64,000 bases of DNA from contig CALNVZ010003429.1 of assembly GCA_940671915.1 (NCBI GenBank), forward strand, positions 29,177,247-29,241,246. Reading direction: 5' to 3'. Source of the stretch: Paracentrotus lividus (Eukaryota; Echinodermata; Echinoidea; Camarodonta; Echinidae). The translations under genes and the position numbers were made by a program. The notes under the pieces were generated by a model. The model had not been told where the DNA came from. It saw only the letters and a list, made by a program, of their open reading frames with translations, and did not search any database. Of this stretch, positions 22,575 through 35,917 are shown piece by piece (position 1 is the stretch's first letter; the number at the start of each line of letters is the position of its first letter).

Positions 22575-22945
22575 AGAGGCATGTATATTAACATAATATT
22601 ATGTTTGATGAAGTATCGACCGCACAGGTGAAATAATTGTCTTCTGAAAAAAAATTACACTTTATGGAATTTACATTTTATAACACATTGGAGAACTGCT
22701 CGCATGTGACGTCACGTGTACCCATGTGTTGTGTATTTAAGTTCCATAAATTTGTCTTTTTTCATGGTTCTTCATAAAGGAATGGGTCAATTAAATAGAG
22801 GCATGTATATTAACATATGTTTGATGAAGTATCGACCGCCCACGTGAAATAATTAATTGTCTTCTAAAAAAAAAAAAAACACTTCATAGAATTTACACTA
22901 TATAACACATAGGGAATAGAGAACTGCTCGCATGTGACGTCACAA
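22575..22945 (+). repeat. Tandem duplication, ~220 bp unit
   Basis: ATAGAGGCATGTATATTAAC through CTGCTCGCATGTGACGTCAC occurs at 22575-22715 and 22795-22943, with small indels. Confidence 0.8.
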
Positions 22946-24244
22946 AATTAAAACTTTAGATATTCATAACTTCGTAATTTTTTATTCGATTTTCTTCAAA
23001 CCTTTATTAATATATTTTTTTTTCTGCATTTTTAGAAACCAATTTAAACCCAGGGTGAACTTTCTCTTTAATGACCTTTTAAAGATTTGTGCCAAGTTTC
23101 AAGAATTAACTCACACTATAACGAACAAAAAAATTGCCAATGAATAGCAGCAATAATTGAATTTTGTTCACTTTTTGTTCAAATTCTATACATAAAGTCA
23201 ATGGGGAGGAATCATTAGGGAACAAAAGTCAAATATTGCCCATTTTCATTGTAATTTTTTTTTTAATACTGTAAGTTCATTCTTGATACTTGGCCCAAAT
23301 TCTTAAGAGGTCATTAACTAACAGGAACTTAGGTCAAAATAAGAATCAGATGTGCCATTACGTCGTGCCAGGGCTGGAAACTTTCTTTTTTTTCATTACG
23401 TCAATCCCTCGTTTGCAAGCCTACCCCCAGTTCGAGAGCTGAGTTCAGGTGTCGGACCCCCTTATAAAAAATCCTCGTTTGAAACTATTTCCAAGCACTA
23501 TCGGCCCTGCATGGCCAGATAATCCCTGTTATCAAACTTTACAACTCCACAGGCCAGCTTGAGCGTTGAGCCAGGGGTAAAAGATAAACAACAGCTGGGA
23601 TGTTACGTAATAGTAGCTCTGCCTATGAGTAGACCCTTCACAATAAAATGATTGTATTTGATATATTTCAAGTTTTCACAGGCATATTATATTTAGAAAT
23701 CAAATGTTAATTCGTTTTCCATTTCAAACGAAGAAAATCGACCTCGGAATAAGGAAAGTACAAGAATAAAAAACTAATAAAAATGTATCGATACAGACAT
23801 CTTCATCGTTTAATGTAAACAATGTTGGCCCCCAGCTGTGACCTTGGGTGACCACTGTTTGGACCGAGGTCAAGGAACAGATGTTTTTTAGATAGATATC
23901 TGATTGAGGTGTTTGTCACACCAGGGTCTCCTCTCACGTCCCTGGTCACACTTGGAAAAGAGAACTAATAGAGTTGCAGGAAGGGGGTATACTGTTCTCA
24001 AACGGACTGCGTTCGTCATGTTTCATGTTTTTCTCATATCTTGTGGTCACTGAAGCATCAAAAATCGGAATTTTTGCGAAAATGAAGTCAAATAAATGCT
24101 TTCAAACGAGAAATATGGATAAGAAAAGTAAGAAATTTAATTGTAGTCTTTAAATAAAAAAAAAAAAAAACATTTTTTGTAGGTCCACGTGCTCAATAAG
24201 GCATGATTTTTTTTATTTTTTTTTTAATTTTTATTAATGAAATA
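22946..24244. other. Intergenic with a weak inverted repeat
   Basis: About 23068-23118 and the inverse of 23283-23335 match (AATGACCTTTTAAAGA with GCCAAGTTTCAAGAAT). The pair may be a small decayed foldback. Nothing coding recognised. Confidence 0.45.
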
Positions 24245-25523
24245 TAGTCAGGCAGCTGACAGGATTTAGAGTAGACGAACAAGGTACCAGCAGCTGAGCA
24301 TTGGAAAACATGAGGAATAACCCAACATTTACCAAACAAAACATCTGGCAGTGCATCTCTGCTGCATAAGATCCCTACAGCCGGGGGCGTCCAAAATGAG
24401 TGCCCATTTTACCCAAAAAAAAATTATTTTGAAAAAAAATAGCAGAATTTATTTTCTAAACACTCTAAATTTGATGTCAAAATAAGGAGTATTAAATTGT
24501 CTTAACGCTTGTGCTATTTTGAAATCAGACTGAAATCGAAAACAGTGAGAGTTTTGATGAAGAATTTTTTTTTCTCACTTTCTTACTAATTTCTTTTTTT
24601 TCCTTTTTTCAATAATTTTTATTAAATAATTTTATGAAAAATTGATATTCGTAACTTTTCTAAAAACTACCTACGTGCATGTGAATGATGGTGTAAAAAG
24701 AAGGGAGTTATATCTTATTCCGATAAAGAATTATGAATAGCTAAAGTCAGGAACGCAATATTGACAAAATTCAACAATTTCCCCCGTGACTGAGAATAAC
24801 ACCATACCCGCACGTGTATTATGAAAAGCTGATTGTATGTGATGGCTGTGAGAAGGCAAACATGAGTGCCAAAAATGCGGAACATTACGTACAAGTTTTC
24901 GATACTTGTTTTGTCTGCTAACAGCTATCGCATGGTATCGGCCTTTCCTAATACACGTGCGGGTTTGGGGTTCTTCTTCGATACGGGGCAAATTGCTGAT
25001 TTTTGTCTATATTGCGTTCCTGACTTTAGCTCATCATAATTATTTATCGGAATAAGATATAACTCCCTTCCTTTTACAGCATAATTCACATGCACGTAGG
25101 TAGGTTTAAGAAAACTTACAAACATCAATGTTTTATACAACTATTTATCAAAAAATATTGAAAAAAGGAAAAATAAATATTTTCGTAAAAAAGTGAGAAA
25201 AAAAAACATTTCTTCATCAAACTTTCACTGTTTTAGATTTCAGTCTGATTTCAAAATAGCACAAGCGTTAAGACAATTGAATACTTTTTATTTTGACATC
25301 AAATGTAGTGTGTTTAGAAAATGAATTCTGCTATTTCTATTCAAAAAATTTTTTTTTTAATGGGCACTCATTTTGGACGCCCCCGGCTGTAGAGACTTTT
25401 TGCAGCAGTGATGCAATGCCAGATGTTTAGTTTGGTAAATGTGTGGTTCTTTCTCATGTTTTCCAATATTCAGCTGCTGGTACCTCGTTCATCTACTCAA
25501 AATCCTGTTATCTGCCTGACTAA
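24245..25523. repeat. 1.28 kb near-complete palindrome (foldback)
   Basis: The left arm starts TAGTCAGGCAGCTGACAGGA and the right arm ends with the inverse. The arms stay matched inward through ACAGCCGGGGGCGTCCAAAA, then TTAAGACAATT/AGCACAAGCG, then GTCAGGAACGCAATAT and CCGCACGTGTATTA. The centre is near 24885 with a spacer of about 60-80 bp. The two minus ORFs in it are the arms read through the centre. It may be a large foldback transposon; I see no target duplication I trust. Confidence 0.85.
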
Positions 25524-25910
25524 TAAGATCCTGTATACACGTGCAGAGGTAATAAAAATAATACAAAAAACAGATATTCACATGATTGTTAGTGTACAAA
25601 ATGGAAAGAATACAATTTTGTAAATTCCCTACATGGAAATATATTTAGATTCTTTTAACTCTACCTTGTTCGAAAATTGTTGATATTTAAAAAAGGGGGA
25701 ACTTACTTTTTGCGTTGTGTTTATTTACAATAACATGTGCATGCACTGTACTTACAATTTTTCAACGGCTGGCAGGCCACTTAAGGTATCGGCTTTTAGC
25801 GAGTTAAGCTCTGTTCCTAGAAGAAATCTACAGGAAATATTAAGCGATACACAATTATTCAAAGTATTTAAAAACAATCTTCAAAAGACACATGTATATA
25901 TATATATAAT

Positions 25911-25944
<34 letters not shown>

Positions 25945-25948
25945 AAGA

Positions 25949-25991
<43 letters not shown>

Positions 25992-27774
25992 AGACCAGAT
26001 GTATGACGTATGCTTGTAAAATCTCTATTCATTGCTAAGCTTTCGACTTTTATGCCTTCTTCATTGGCTCTATAAGCAAGACACCAAAATAAAACATATG
26101 AATAACGCACAAGAATGATATTTTTATTTACATGAATCAATATTTTTGTAGATAGATACACATGAACATACATGAATATATATATTTATATAAATATATA
26201 ATCCGATGATAGAAGAAAATACAATGATATCGTTCAAAAATGGAACGTATTTCTAATGAATAGGTGGGGCGACACTTTTTGTTAACCAGTTATTAAACAA
26301 ATATTTAAAGTTAATTGGCATTTGTTTCTTCCGAATGATGATAGAATTCGACCAAGATAAGTATGACTGTTACATCTTACAATGTTGTATCATCAATTAC
26401 AATGAATTAATCAACTGCAGGTATTTTGTACAATACCGTCAAAAAAGTTTTCACCAGTGCACGGCCATGTATATTTTGAAATAAACATTTGTAAAGCTAA
26501 ACCCACATTCTTTAATAATATCTACTTTATTGCAGAGAAAATGTGCACACTAATTTGTTAAAATTAAGTAGACCCCCTTTTATTCTTTATATTTTATTTG
26601 ATTTAGTTTTTTGTTTTTTTATTTGTTTTGTTTTGTTTGTTTGTATTTTTTGCCTTTTTTCTATTTTGTTTTATTTATTTATTAATTTATTTATTTATTT
26701 ATTTCATTTATTTATTTTTTTGTTTTTTTGTTTTTTTTTTGTTTTGTTTGTTTGTTTTTTTTTTGGGGGGGGGGTGGGGCAGTTGTCTTGTTTTATTTAT
26801 TATACTAACGGCTATGAAAATGGTTTAATCATAAAATGCATACTTACAGAAAACGAAGAGATGCCATGGCATTATCACTAAAAGAGTCAATTTTGGCGAT
26901 CAGGTTGTAATTCAGATCCCTTATCGAAAAAAGAATGACAAACAAACAAACAAACAATAAGTGTTAATTAAAACTTCCAATGAGAATGCATACTACAACG
27001 TTGATAAAATGCTATTCGTATAACAAAATATTAAGTTCAAACTAAGGATACAATACACCTCCGTTTGTAGATGTACAAGTATACGATCATATATGGTGAC
27101 GTATACAACACTATGAGTGTTTTATTATTATTATTATTTGAATCTTCACCCGCATTCATATTTGAATACAGACCTAAATTTTTCGGCGACTTTGTGACAT
27201 CTGCACGGCAATTAAAGATATTGAAGAATAGGCGAAGAAAAGAATGCAATACAACAAACAAATATATTAAAAAGAACGTTTCGTTCAGTTTCGAGTACTT
27301 GCTTAGCAGGTGTAAAATACCAATTCAATTAAATTCAATTGAAAAAAAAAATGGTCTCTACTGATAAACATTAAATATATTATTTTACATGAAAAACAGC
27401 CGCAGCTGGAATTTTCATGTGTACATATATATTTACAGGGCATATTACGAATACAATTTAAAAAAGTTAAAATGAGAAAAATACTTTTTACAATGATTAG
27501 AAAACACATGACATAAAATTCGGTAATATTATTATGTCTATGCATTTATAAGATCGACAAGATAGATTCCATAGGCCTGACTTGATGAGAGGTGACTGAA
27601 CATACTTGTGACATTAATAAACATGATAAAGATGGCAAGAAAATAAGAGTTGTTCAGCTTTTAAGTATATCAACCACAAATTGGCAAAGGGCTGTTGTAA
27701 CCTTTCTGTTTTTAATTAAATTGTTAATAGGTCTGCACACGGTGAAATGATTATGTCAATGCGTTTTTTCTTAG
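25524..27774. other. AT-rich intergenic with microsatellites
   Basis: (TA)n, (GA)n and poly-G lie at 25890-25990. T-rich (TTTTG)n/(TTTA)n text at 26580-26775 gives Phe/Leu-rich artefact ORFs. No domain or RNA gene found. Confidence 0.6.
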
Positions 27775-28309
27775 GCAACCATGTCTGACAAATGGGATGA
27801 TTTGAAAAAGATTAAGCAAATTTTATACAGAGTGTCCTCTCCGCAAGAGTTGGCAAATTACATATTTGACATACATGCGAATAATTGATGTAATCATTTC
27901 CTATATAATTTTACTAATATAAGTTTCCAGTCTCTTCGTTGTATATTTTCGAGATTATTGCTTTGTTTTACTGTTATACAACTATGAAAACCGGAGCACA
28001 ATATTCTGAAATTGGTCATATATGTAACCTGCATATTGTCACTAGATCCTTCAAAGGTAAATTGAATTTCTTAATAAGTTTTCTCACCATAAATCTTTTT
28101 GTATTGCACCTTTGAACTAAATCATCAATATTTAAGTTTCATTTTAAATTGGATTGTATGACTATTCGAAGAATTTTGATACTTTGTACATTGAATAAAA
28201 TAGAGTCGTTGACAGAAGGAATTTTAGGAGGAGGTGGATTAAAAAAGAAAGAAACATGTAGGGTGGAACACTTTGAAGGATTGAGCGACATATTATTCGA
28301 TTGCGACCA
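27775..28309 (-). pseudogene. LINE reverse transcriptase thumb/C-terminal fragment
   Basis: Reading the minus strand from 28309: WSQSNNMSLNPSKCSTLHVS, then PPPPKIPSV, IKILRIVIQSNLK, a TGA, IDDLVQRCNTKRFMVRKL, then ISEYCAPVF. After a frameshift comes NDYINYSHVCQICNLPTLAERTLCIKFA. This is the post-catalytic part of a CR1/Jockey-like RT, distinct in sequence from the LINE at 18.4 kb. It is truncated at both ends, with stops. Confidence 0.75.
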
Positions 28310-28540
28310 GTTACGCACATGATTGAGTATAGGTTGTAATTATGAGATACCACCATAAAGCTATTTGTGATGGGACGGCAGTTAGGTTTCTGTTTCTTGT
28401 TTGTTTGTTTGTTTTTTTTTTTTTCAAGGAGGGGGCTTTATTTAAAAAAAATATCAAGTAAAGGGTGCACCCTTTAGAGCTTAACTTTTTTGTCACTGCA
28501 AAGAAAAGACATTATTTATCATTAACAATAATCCTCTCTC
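28310..28540. other. Short spacer, nothing recognised
   Basis: Contains a (TTTG)n/T tract at 28397-28423. No gene. Confidence 0.4.
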
Positions 28541-28543
28541 TAA

Positions 28544-30170
28544 GGGGGCCGTCAAACTGAGGTCGTTCTATAACGTTCGATAACGTTCTTGCCCGTTCTT
28601 TAAAAAAAATGCTGAACGGGCTTTGGTCGGGTTGGAACTTATAACTTTGAAAAATAATTTCTTGAATACGATACTAGGCAGTTCATAAATAGTTCTCGTT
28701 TCGTCAATTCCGTCTTTATCGCGTCTGCAATACGTTGTTATCCAGTTCAGACCGAGTAAACAGCTCGTTCATTCTATACCGTTCGTAGCACGTCCATACC
28801 GTCACTAAAGTGCCTATGCACAGCATGATAAAAGTAGGTACCATGGTTGTAGTACGTCCTTCTCGTTCAGAGTAAGTCCTACCCGTTTCAGGAACGTTGT
28901 CACTACGTTTAATTTTAGAACTGGAAGCCAGTACGATTTTTTGAACATGTAAAAAAAAATCGGAATGCCTTTCCGTTCTCTCCGTTCGGGCCCGTTCGCT
29001 AAGTTCGTAAACAGATTGTAAACGGTCTGTACTGGATTCTATAAGGTCTGTACTACGTTCAGTCCGTTTGTAAACAGATTGAGCCCGTTCAAGAACTACC
29101 AAGAACGTAGTGAGAACTAGCTCAGTGTGACGGGAATTATGACATGCTGTTCTGTTTAAAAATTGAAACGTATTGCTATCCAAGCCCGTGCTATAAAGTC
29201 TTGAGCAGATTGAAATAGATCCCAAGTACGTGCACTCTGTGTGTACATAGATTAAGCCCGTTCTGCAATAATTTCAATAACATGGTAAGAGATTGTTCAG
29301 TGTGATAGTAGTATAAGCGAATAGATCAGCTATTTGATTGCCACACATTATTTGTTACAATTACAGAAATCTCACAACTTTTAGAATAAATACGACAAAC
29401 GGCCATTGGTCCGAAAAAGAACGCGTACATTTGACCTAATTATTTTTGGATTAAGATGAACAACGTTCGTATACAGTCCTCAATACGTCCATCACGTCTT
29501 TGGCTCGTCTGCAGTCCGTTTATATCTAGTTAAAATCGGGTGACAATGACCGTTTCCACGAAACAGAGCCCGTCTGAAACAATCCAAACCCGTCCCCAGT
29601 TAGTTTCAACCCGTTCTTAATCAGTTCCAACTCGTTTCCAATGCGTTTCGTCCCGACCTCACTAGTTCTGGGTCGTTTCTAATCCGTCAAAATCCGTTCT
29701 TACTCTTTCTTACGTAGACCAAACGGCCTCCAGAAAGTTCATCTCGTTCTTAATGCGTCATTATCCGTGTCTAGAACGTGTTGAACGCAAATGCGTGCCC
29801 GTTTCCCATAAAAACCCTAGCCCGTTTTTGATAGACCTCATGCGTCTTCGTAACTTCAAGCTGATAATGAATATACAATGCTCGTTTGTAAGACGTCCTA
29901 GCACATCTTTAGAACGATTTAAGTACGGCAATTTCGTTTGTAGTACGTCCATCTCGTTTCAGGTACGTTGCCACCCCGTTAAATTCTAGGACGAGATGGG
30001 CGCCCGATTTTTGTGAACACTTTTTTGAAAATCCGACCGAGCTAGTCCATGAAGTTCGTAAACAGATCGTAAGAAGTATTTACTACGTCCACTCAGTTTA
30101 CACACAGACTATGCCCGTTCGGCAAAACTTGCAAGGACGTAGTAGGAACGAGCTCAGTGTGACGGGGGTA
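28544..30170 (+). mobile_element. Harbinger-like TIR element, longest copy
   Basis: Starts GGGGGCCGTCAAACTGAGGT and ends GAGCTCAGTGTGACGGGGGTA. TAA flanks it at 28541-28543 and 30171-30173, matching the TWA rule seen at 20.86 kb. Internal inverted end-like segments recur, for example at about 29115-29135. The sequence is unusually rich in short CGTT/ACGTCC/CCCGTT words. ORFs (28716-29225, 29753-29989) show no transposase motif. Confidence 0.85.
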
Positions 30171-30243
30171 TAACCCGTCCTTACTTCAATACGTCCACAT
30201 CCCGGCATTTTAGCAATACAGATTGGTGCCAGTAACAACTTGA

Positions 30244-31400
30244 GGGGCCGTCACACTGAGGTAGTTCTATAACGTCCAGGCCCGTTCTATAAAAAAAAAA
30301 ATGCTGAACGGGATTTGGTCCAGTTGGAACTTATAACTTTGAAAAATAATTTCTTGAATACGATACTACGAAGTTCATAAATAGTCCTCGTTAGGACAAT
30401 TTCGTCTTTATCGCGTCCCCAATACGCTGTTATCCCGTTCAGACCGAGTTAACCGCTCGTTCTCTCTATACCGTCCGTAGCACGTTAGGTAACATGTTCG
30501 TAGTACGTCCCTCTCGTTCAAAGTAAGTCCTTCCCGTTTCAGGAACGTTGTCACTACGTTTAATTTTAGAACTGGAAGCCAGTCAGATTTTTTGAACATG
30601 TGAAAAAAAATCGGACTGCCTTTCCGTTCTCTCTGTTCGGGCCCGTTCTCCAAGTTCGTAAACAGATTGTAAACAGTCTATACTAGATTGTAAAATGTTT
30701 GTACTACGTTCAGTCGGTGTGTAACGGATTTAGCCCGTTCATCAAGAACTACCAAGAACGTAGTGAGGACTAGTTCAGTGGGGCGGGGATTTTGACATGC
30801 CGTTTTGTTTAAAAATTGAAACGTTTTGCTGTCCAATCCCGTGTTATAAAGTCCTATGCAGATTGGAATAGGTCTCAAGTACGTCCACTCCATGTGTACA
30901 TAGATTAGGCCCGTTGTGCAATAATTTCAATAAAATGGTAAGAAATCGTTCAGTGTGATAGTATAAGCGAACAGATCAGTTGTTTAATTGTCACTCATTA
31001 TCTGTTACAGTTAGAGAAATCAAAAAACTTTTTGAAAAATATGAAAAACGGCCATTGGCCTAAACAGAACGTGTACATTTGACAGAATTATTTCTGAATT
31101 AAGATGAAACAACGTTCGTATACAGTTATCAATACATCCATCACGTCTTTGCCTCGTCTGCAGTCCGTTTGTATCTAGTTAAGATCGGGTGAAAATGACC
31201 GTTTTCACGAAGCAGAGCCCGTCTGAAACAATCCAGCCCTAATTAGTTGCAACTCGTTCTTATTTAATTCCAACTCGTTTGCAATGCGTTTCGTCCCGAC
31301 CTAACTAGTTCTGGGTCGTTTTTAATCCGTCAAAATCCGTTCTCACTCGTTCTTACATCGACCAAACGGCCTACGGAAAGTTCTTCACGTTCTTATAGCG
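30244..31400 (+). mobile_element. Harbinger-like TIR element, right end missing
   Basis: Starts GGGGCCGTCACACTGAGGTA and follows 28544-29770 closely, including GTTTAATTTTAGAACTGGAA. It then stops near 31400 without a matching right terminus. TGA precedes it; without the right end the duplication cannot be tested. Confidence 0.75.
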
Positions 31401-32170
31401 TCATTAAGCAGTTTTCGATTGACTCGTCCACTATGTGAACTAGCCGAGATTAGCGGAGCTTTTAAGTTCTGCGCATGCGTGAACTGATCTGCTACGAGCG
31501 CTCTCGTCGACCAACAAAAATTTAGACGCGTATTTCCGGGCTGCGTATTTTTTTTTACACGCAAGCCTAGGGTTTTTCACTATTTAATTCAAGAAAACCG
31601 CTAGTTACGCGTCTACGCTCACTCCGCTAGCTCGCGCCTCGACTGTTCATGGCTGAAGTGGCATAGAAATGTGTTTAGATAATTCTACGTGTTGTAAGTG
31701 TGTCATGCTGCTGTGCATGTAGCTCGCGACATATTATATAACGTTGCATGCCTCCATATACGAGTGATAGAACAAAAGAAGAAAAAAAAAATGTGTTAGG
31801 AAAGAAAGAGAGAGAGGGAGAGAGAGAGAGAGAAAGGGGGGGGGGGGGTTATAAGGAAAGAGAGAAAAAAATATTAATGCTCATTTTTTAAATTATTGGT
31901 TCGATTCTAACAAGCCTACCCCTTCTCAATTGTAGGCCTCGCGCTCTCTCTCTCCATCTCTCTCTCTCTCTCTCCCTCTCTCGACTATAGTGTGCCTCCC
32001 AAATTCCTCAAGCGATTCCAGATTTAATTTATTTCCGTTAATAAACATGATATAGTCCTAAACATTCAATACATAAACATATCCAATAATACATTCCAAT
32101 TTAATATAATCAATTATCATTTTTTGTTCGGTATGAAAACGCATAAACAATAAAAGCAAAAACTGAACAA

Positions 32171-32213
<43 letters not shown>

Positions 32214-32366
32214 ATTTATGAAGGGACTTGCAAAAAAGCAGACCATGCAAGGCACAAGCCCCTATTAGAAACAAATACAAAGATAAGCAGGACAAGAGAA
32301 GACAATATAGTTATTTTAAAAAAAAATAATAATAATAAATTTTTTTAAAAAGCTGAGAAAGGGAAG

Positions 32367-32405
<39 letters not shown>

Positions 32406-32590
32406 AATGGGTGAGGAGAGAAGAAACAAAAAGAGAAAGATATAAAGAGGATGAAAAAGAATTAGAAATAGAGTATATTGGGACAGAGGCAAGCAGTATA
32501 GGCAGGTGAATCATCAGGCATAGGAATATAGATTAAATATAAAATGTATGTGTAAGCTTTTGTTGCTGGGGAATGTATTGTCCTTGTTAT
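31401..32590. other. Intergenic with microsatellites and an inverted partner
   Basis: 31540-31585 (TTTACACGCAAGCCTAGGGT) is the inverse of 35696-35740. GA/TC and poly-G tracts lie at 31800-31850 and 31945-31982. A poly-A of about 38 lies at 32172-32209, and (GA)n at 32370-32402. No gene. Confidence 0.6.
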
Positions 32591-33789
32591 ACAGTGCGTA
32601 TCAATAAAAACGGGACAGTTTTGAAAAGTCTGTCAAAATTTCGTTTTAAAATATGATGTCTATATTTTGATGTTGATAGATGCTCTGAGGTCTTATCTTT
32701 TAAATGCCATTTGAAAAAAAAATAAGTTTCGTTCATGCTTGAGCGCACACGTAACGTTTTTGTCGGGGGCTCAAAAAAAGGCTTGCGCACAAAAAGGAAG
32801 AAAATAGAAATACGATCATCAGACTTCTTGCTAATCAGCAGACTTCCTCTTAACCATTTCTTTATCTTTTCAACTATTTTCGTATTATGCTTTCAAAATT
32901 CATTTACAAAGCTATTTATTTACTTGAGTGGTGTTTTTTGTTTGTTTGTTTGTTTGTTTGTTTTTTTTTCATGTTAACGTGTTATGTTTTAGCATTGAAT
33001 ATTCCTTCAAACTTGTAAAAAAAAATGTTGTCAACCCAAATAATGGGATTTATTTGGTTGGTTGATTGATTAGTTGATTGATTGATTTCGTTGTTTGTTC
33101 GTTTGCTTGATTGATTGATTTTTGATTGATGAATTGATTTACTGATTGATATATTTGATTGATTGAATGAAGGATTGATAGATTGACCTTTAGATTGATT
33201 GATCAATTACTTTTTGATTGAACGTTCAAATGATTGATTAAATTGTTGGAAGAATCATAGGAAATCGACTCAAAAGATTAACATAATCATCAATTTACCA
33301 ACCAACCAACCAACCAAATCCCCTATCTTGGGTTGACCAATTTTTTATTAGTTTTTTTATTTTTTATTTTTTTTTTTTTTTAGTTTAAAGGAATATTTAT
33401 TGCTAAAAAAAATAACATATTGAAATGAAAACAAAAACTAAAAGAAAATAATTAAAGTATAAAATAGCTTTGTAAATGAATTTTGAAAGCATAAATCGAA
33501 AATAATGGCAAGGTTAAGAAATGGTTAACAGGAAGATTGCTGACTAGCAAAAAGTCTGATGGTCATATTTCCCATTTTCTTCCTTTTTGTGCGCAAGCCT
33601 TTTTTGAGCCCCGACAAAAACGTTCCGTGTGCGCTCAAGCATGAACGAAACCCTTTTTTTTTTAAATGGCATTTAAAAGATAAGATTTCAGAGCATCTAT
33701 TAACATCAAAATATAGACATCATGATTTAAAACGAAATTTTGACAGACTTTTCAAAACTGTTCCGTTTTTATTGATACGCATGCACTGT
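32591..33789. mobile_element. 1.2 kb foldback element
   Basis: Starts ACAGTGCGTATCAATAAAAA and ends with the inverse. The arms match for about 370 bp (ACAGTTTTGAAAAGTCTGTC, GCTTGAGCGCACACG, CATTTACAAAGCTATTT). The centre is a TTGATTGA/TTGG microsatellite that itself is inverted around about 33230. No transposase. The CAGTGCGT end resembles mariner-type ends. Confidence 0.85.
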
Positions 33790-33948
33790 AGTACCATTTT
33801 AAGTCTAGGGGCATCTTAGAATTCCAATAGGCTCATCAAGAAAATATAGATGGTCTTTTTGCAAGTAATGTTTCCCACCCCTCTTATTTTGTAGCCTTCA
33901 TCTAACTTCATCTTCATTATTTGTCTCTCAAGTCTCAATTAAACCCAG

Positions 33949-35079
33949 AGGCGGCGGAACGAATTTCAAAGTGGGGGTCAAAGTGGATAAGGGGCGCAAT
34001 TTTTTAAGTTAGAGGCACTTTCAATCAATGGCATAACGAGCAAAATTTTCTGGGATAGGGAATGGCTGGGTAGAAAATTTGTAAATTTATTTTATGCTAT
34101 TCAGAATATTTGTGACGTAGTTTGTTGCCTTTCTAACTATTCTTTTAGTCTCGAAAAAAAAGAAGAAAATAAGAAGAAAAAAAAAAAAGGATGAGAGCGA
34201 AAGATGTTGAGCTAAAATGAGTTAATTGTGTATTATTAGATATAATTTTGAGCTAAACAAATTGAAATTAATTGTGCCCTATATACCAGTAAACCCTAAT
34301 GACTTGAATTAGTTACAGGATTGAAGTTTTGTTAGATAAATTCGGGTATAGGAGAGTCCGAAAAATTGAAAAACAGAACCCATTTTCGCTATGAAGATTG
34401 CATGTAGGCACCAACACCCCCCCCCCCCCCTCCACCTCTGGCTGCACGACTACATCAAGGCTTCTGATTTCAGACAAGACTCCTTCACATGTTTGTCTCC
34501 AGCATGGAGGAATTTTGTATTTTAAAACAATAAAAGTGCCCCATTTTCAAAGAGAAGTATCAATTTTGAAGTTTAAGCAACATTTAGATTTATAAAACAC
34601 TTAATTAAATGTGTGATATAATTGCCCCCATGATACTGTTAAATACCGATCGCAAATAGATTACTTGTTTTGAATGAGCGCTAGAAATAATATAGGGATG
34701 TATCCCAGAGCCCCTCCACCATTATTTGATAGGCCAACGCTTTTAACAAAAAGAAAATGGCCTCTTTGAGCAGGGGGTGATTGATTTCATGCTCATGCAA
34801 ATTGCTTGTCGTTCCTTGTTTATTACTGCGAGGTATACCTAGAGGAAAATTCTGGGGTTTAGAAAAAGAAACTGTGAAGAAAAAAGAGGCACTTCTTAGT
34901 ACCAAGAGTGCCCCTTTTGAAAAATTAATTGTTCATGGGACATTTAAGAAGTCTAAAAAGTCTCCTTTATAGAATAAAAAGGGCCCTTTTAAGCCATGAT
35001 GAAATAGGGCAAATTTAGGGTGGATGAAAACGTGGGTTGCACAGTGCCCCCTCCCATGCCCACCCCCGTTCCGCCGCCT
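33949..35079. mobile_element. TIR element with AGGCGGCGGAACG ends
   Basis: AGGCGGCGGAACG (33949-33961) is inverted exactly at 35067-35079, followed inward by G-rich/C-rich text on each side. No coding sequence recognised. Confidence 0.65.
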
Positions 35080-35917
35080 AGGCCCTCTCTCTCGTCATGA
35101 TATTTGTTTCGCGATCCCCCTTCTCTTCGTGATATTTGTCTCGAAGACCCCCCCCCCTCTTTGTGATAGCATATTCTCAAAGATCCCCTACCCCTCTCTT
35201 GTCTCGCAAGACCCCCTCACACTCCCCCTTTTGTTTATCAGACGTATATCCCCCCCCCTCTTCAAATTCTTTTCATGTAAAGGCTCACTCTGTATATCGG
35301 TCTTTTTCTTTTTTAATTCATGACACATGTATAAAAATATATATATATATTTTTTTCTCTCTCTCTCTCTTTCTCTCTCATTCCTAGAATCATATATTTA
35401 GAATTCTCTCTATCCCCTTCCCTCTAATAATAACCAGCTACAACTTCAACTTGGTCATGAAGAATGTATAAAACCCTCAACGTCCATATATCTCCGTCCA
35501 TATCAACCATATAAATGTTACCTCCGAGCGAGGACATATCCATGCAGCAGTGTTGTTATCAGACTGTGATACCGCAATACAGATTTCGTATCTCGCGTGC
35601 ATACGAACATCTATAAATCACTGACCTCGGATGCGGTGTCTGTGGGATGAAGTGGCAGTTAGACTCTTCTCGAGCCCGTTTATGAAAATTCATGGCGAAA
35701 AACCCTAGGCTTGCGTGTAAAAAAAAAAAACGCTTCCGGGCTTTGCCGTTTGCTCTCACTCACGTATGTTCACGATCGATCATAGCGGCAAGACTGAGCG
35801 GGTCGCCATCTTGTAAAGAATCAATGCACCTGAACAATGCCATGAACAACTGAACAATGCCATTACATGAACAATGCCGCAAGCGCATGCCTAACCCTAA
35901 TGAATATTCATGAAGCA
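35080..35917. other. C/T-rich intergenic
   Basis: Repeated GTNTCGCGAAGACCCCC-like phrases lie at 35085-35265, with (TA)n and (CT)n at 35337-35380. 35690-35745 is the inverse partner of 31540-31590. No gene. Confidence 0.5.

Noticed and set aside
24731..25140. Two minus ORFs as a gene pair
   Set aside because: They are the palindrome arms read through its centre; the repeated peptides are arm copies.
26543..26881. Phe-rich hydrophobic ORFs
   Set aside because: T-rich simple repeat text with no gene context.
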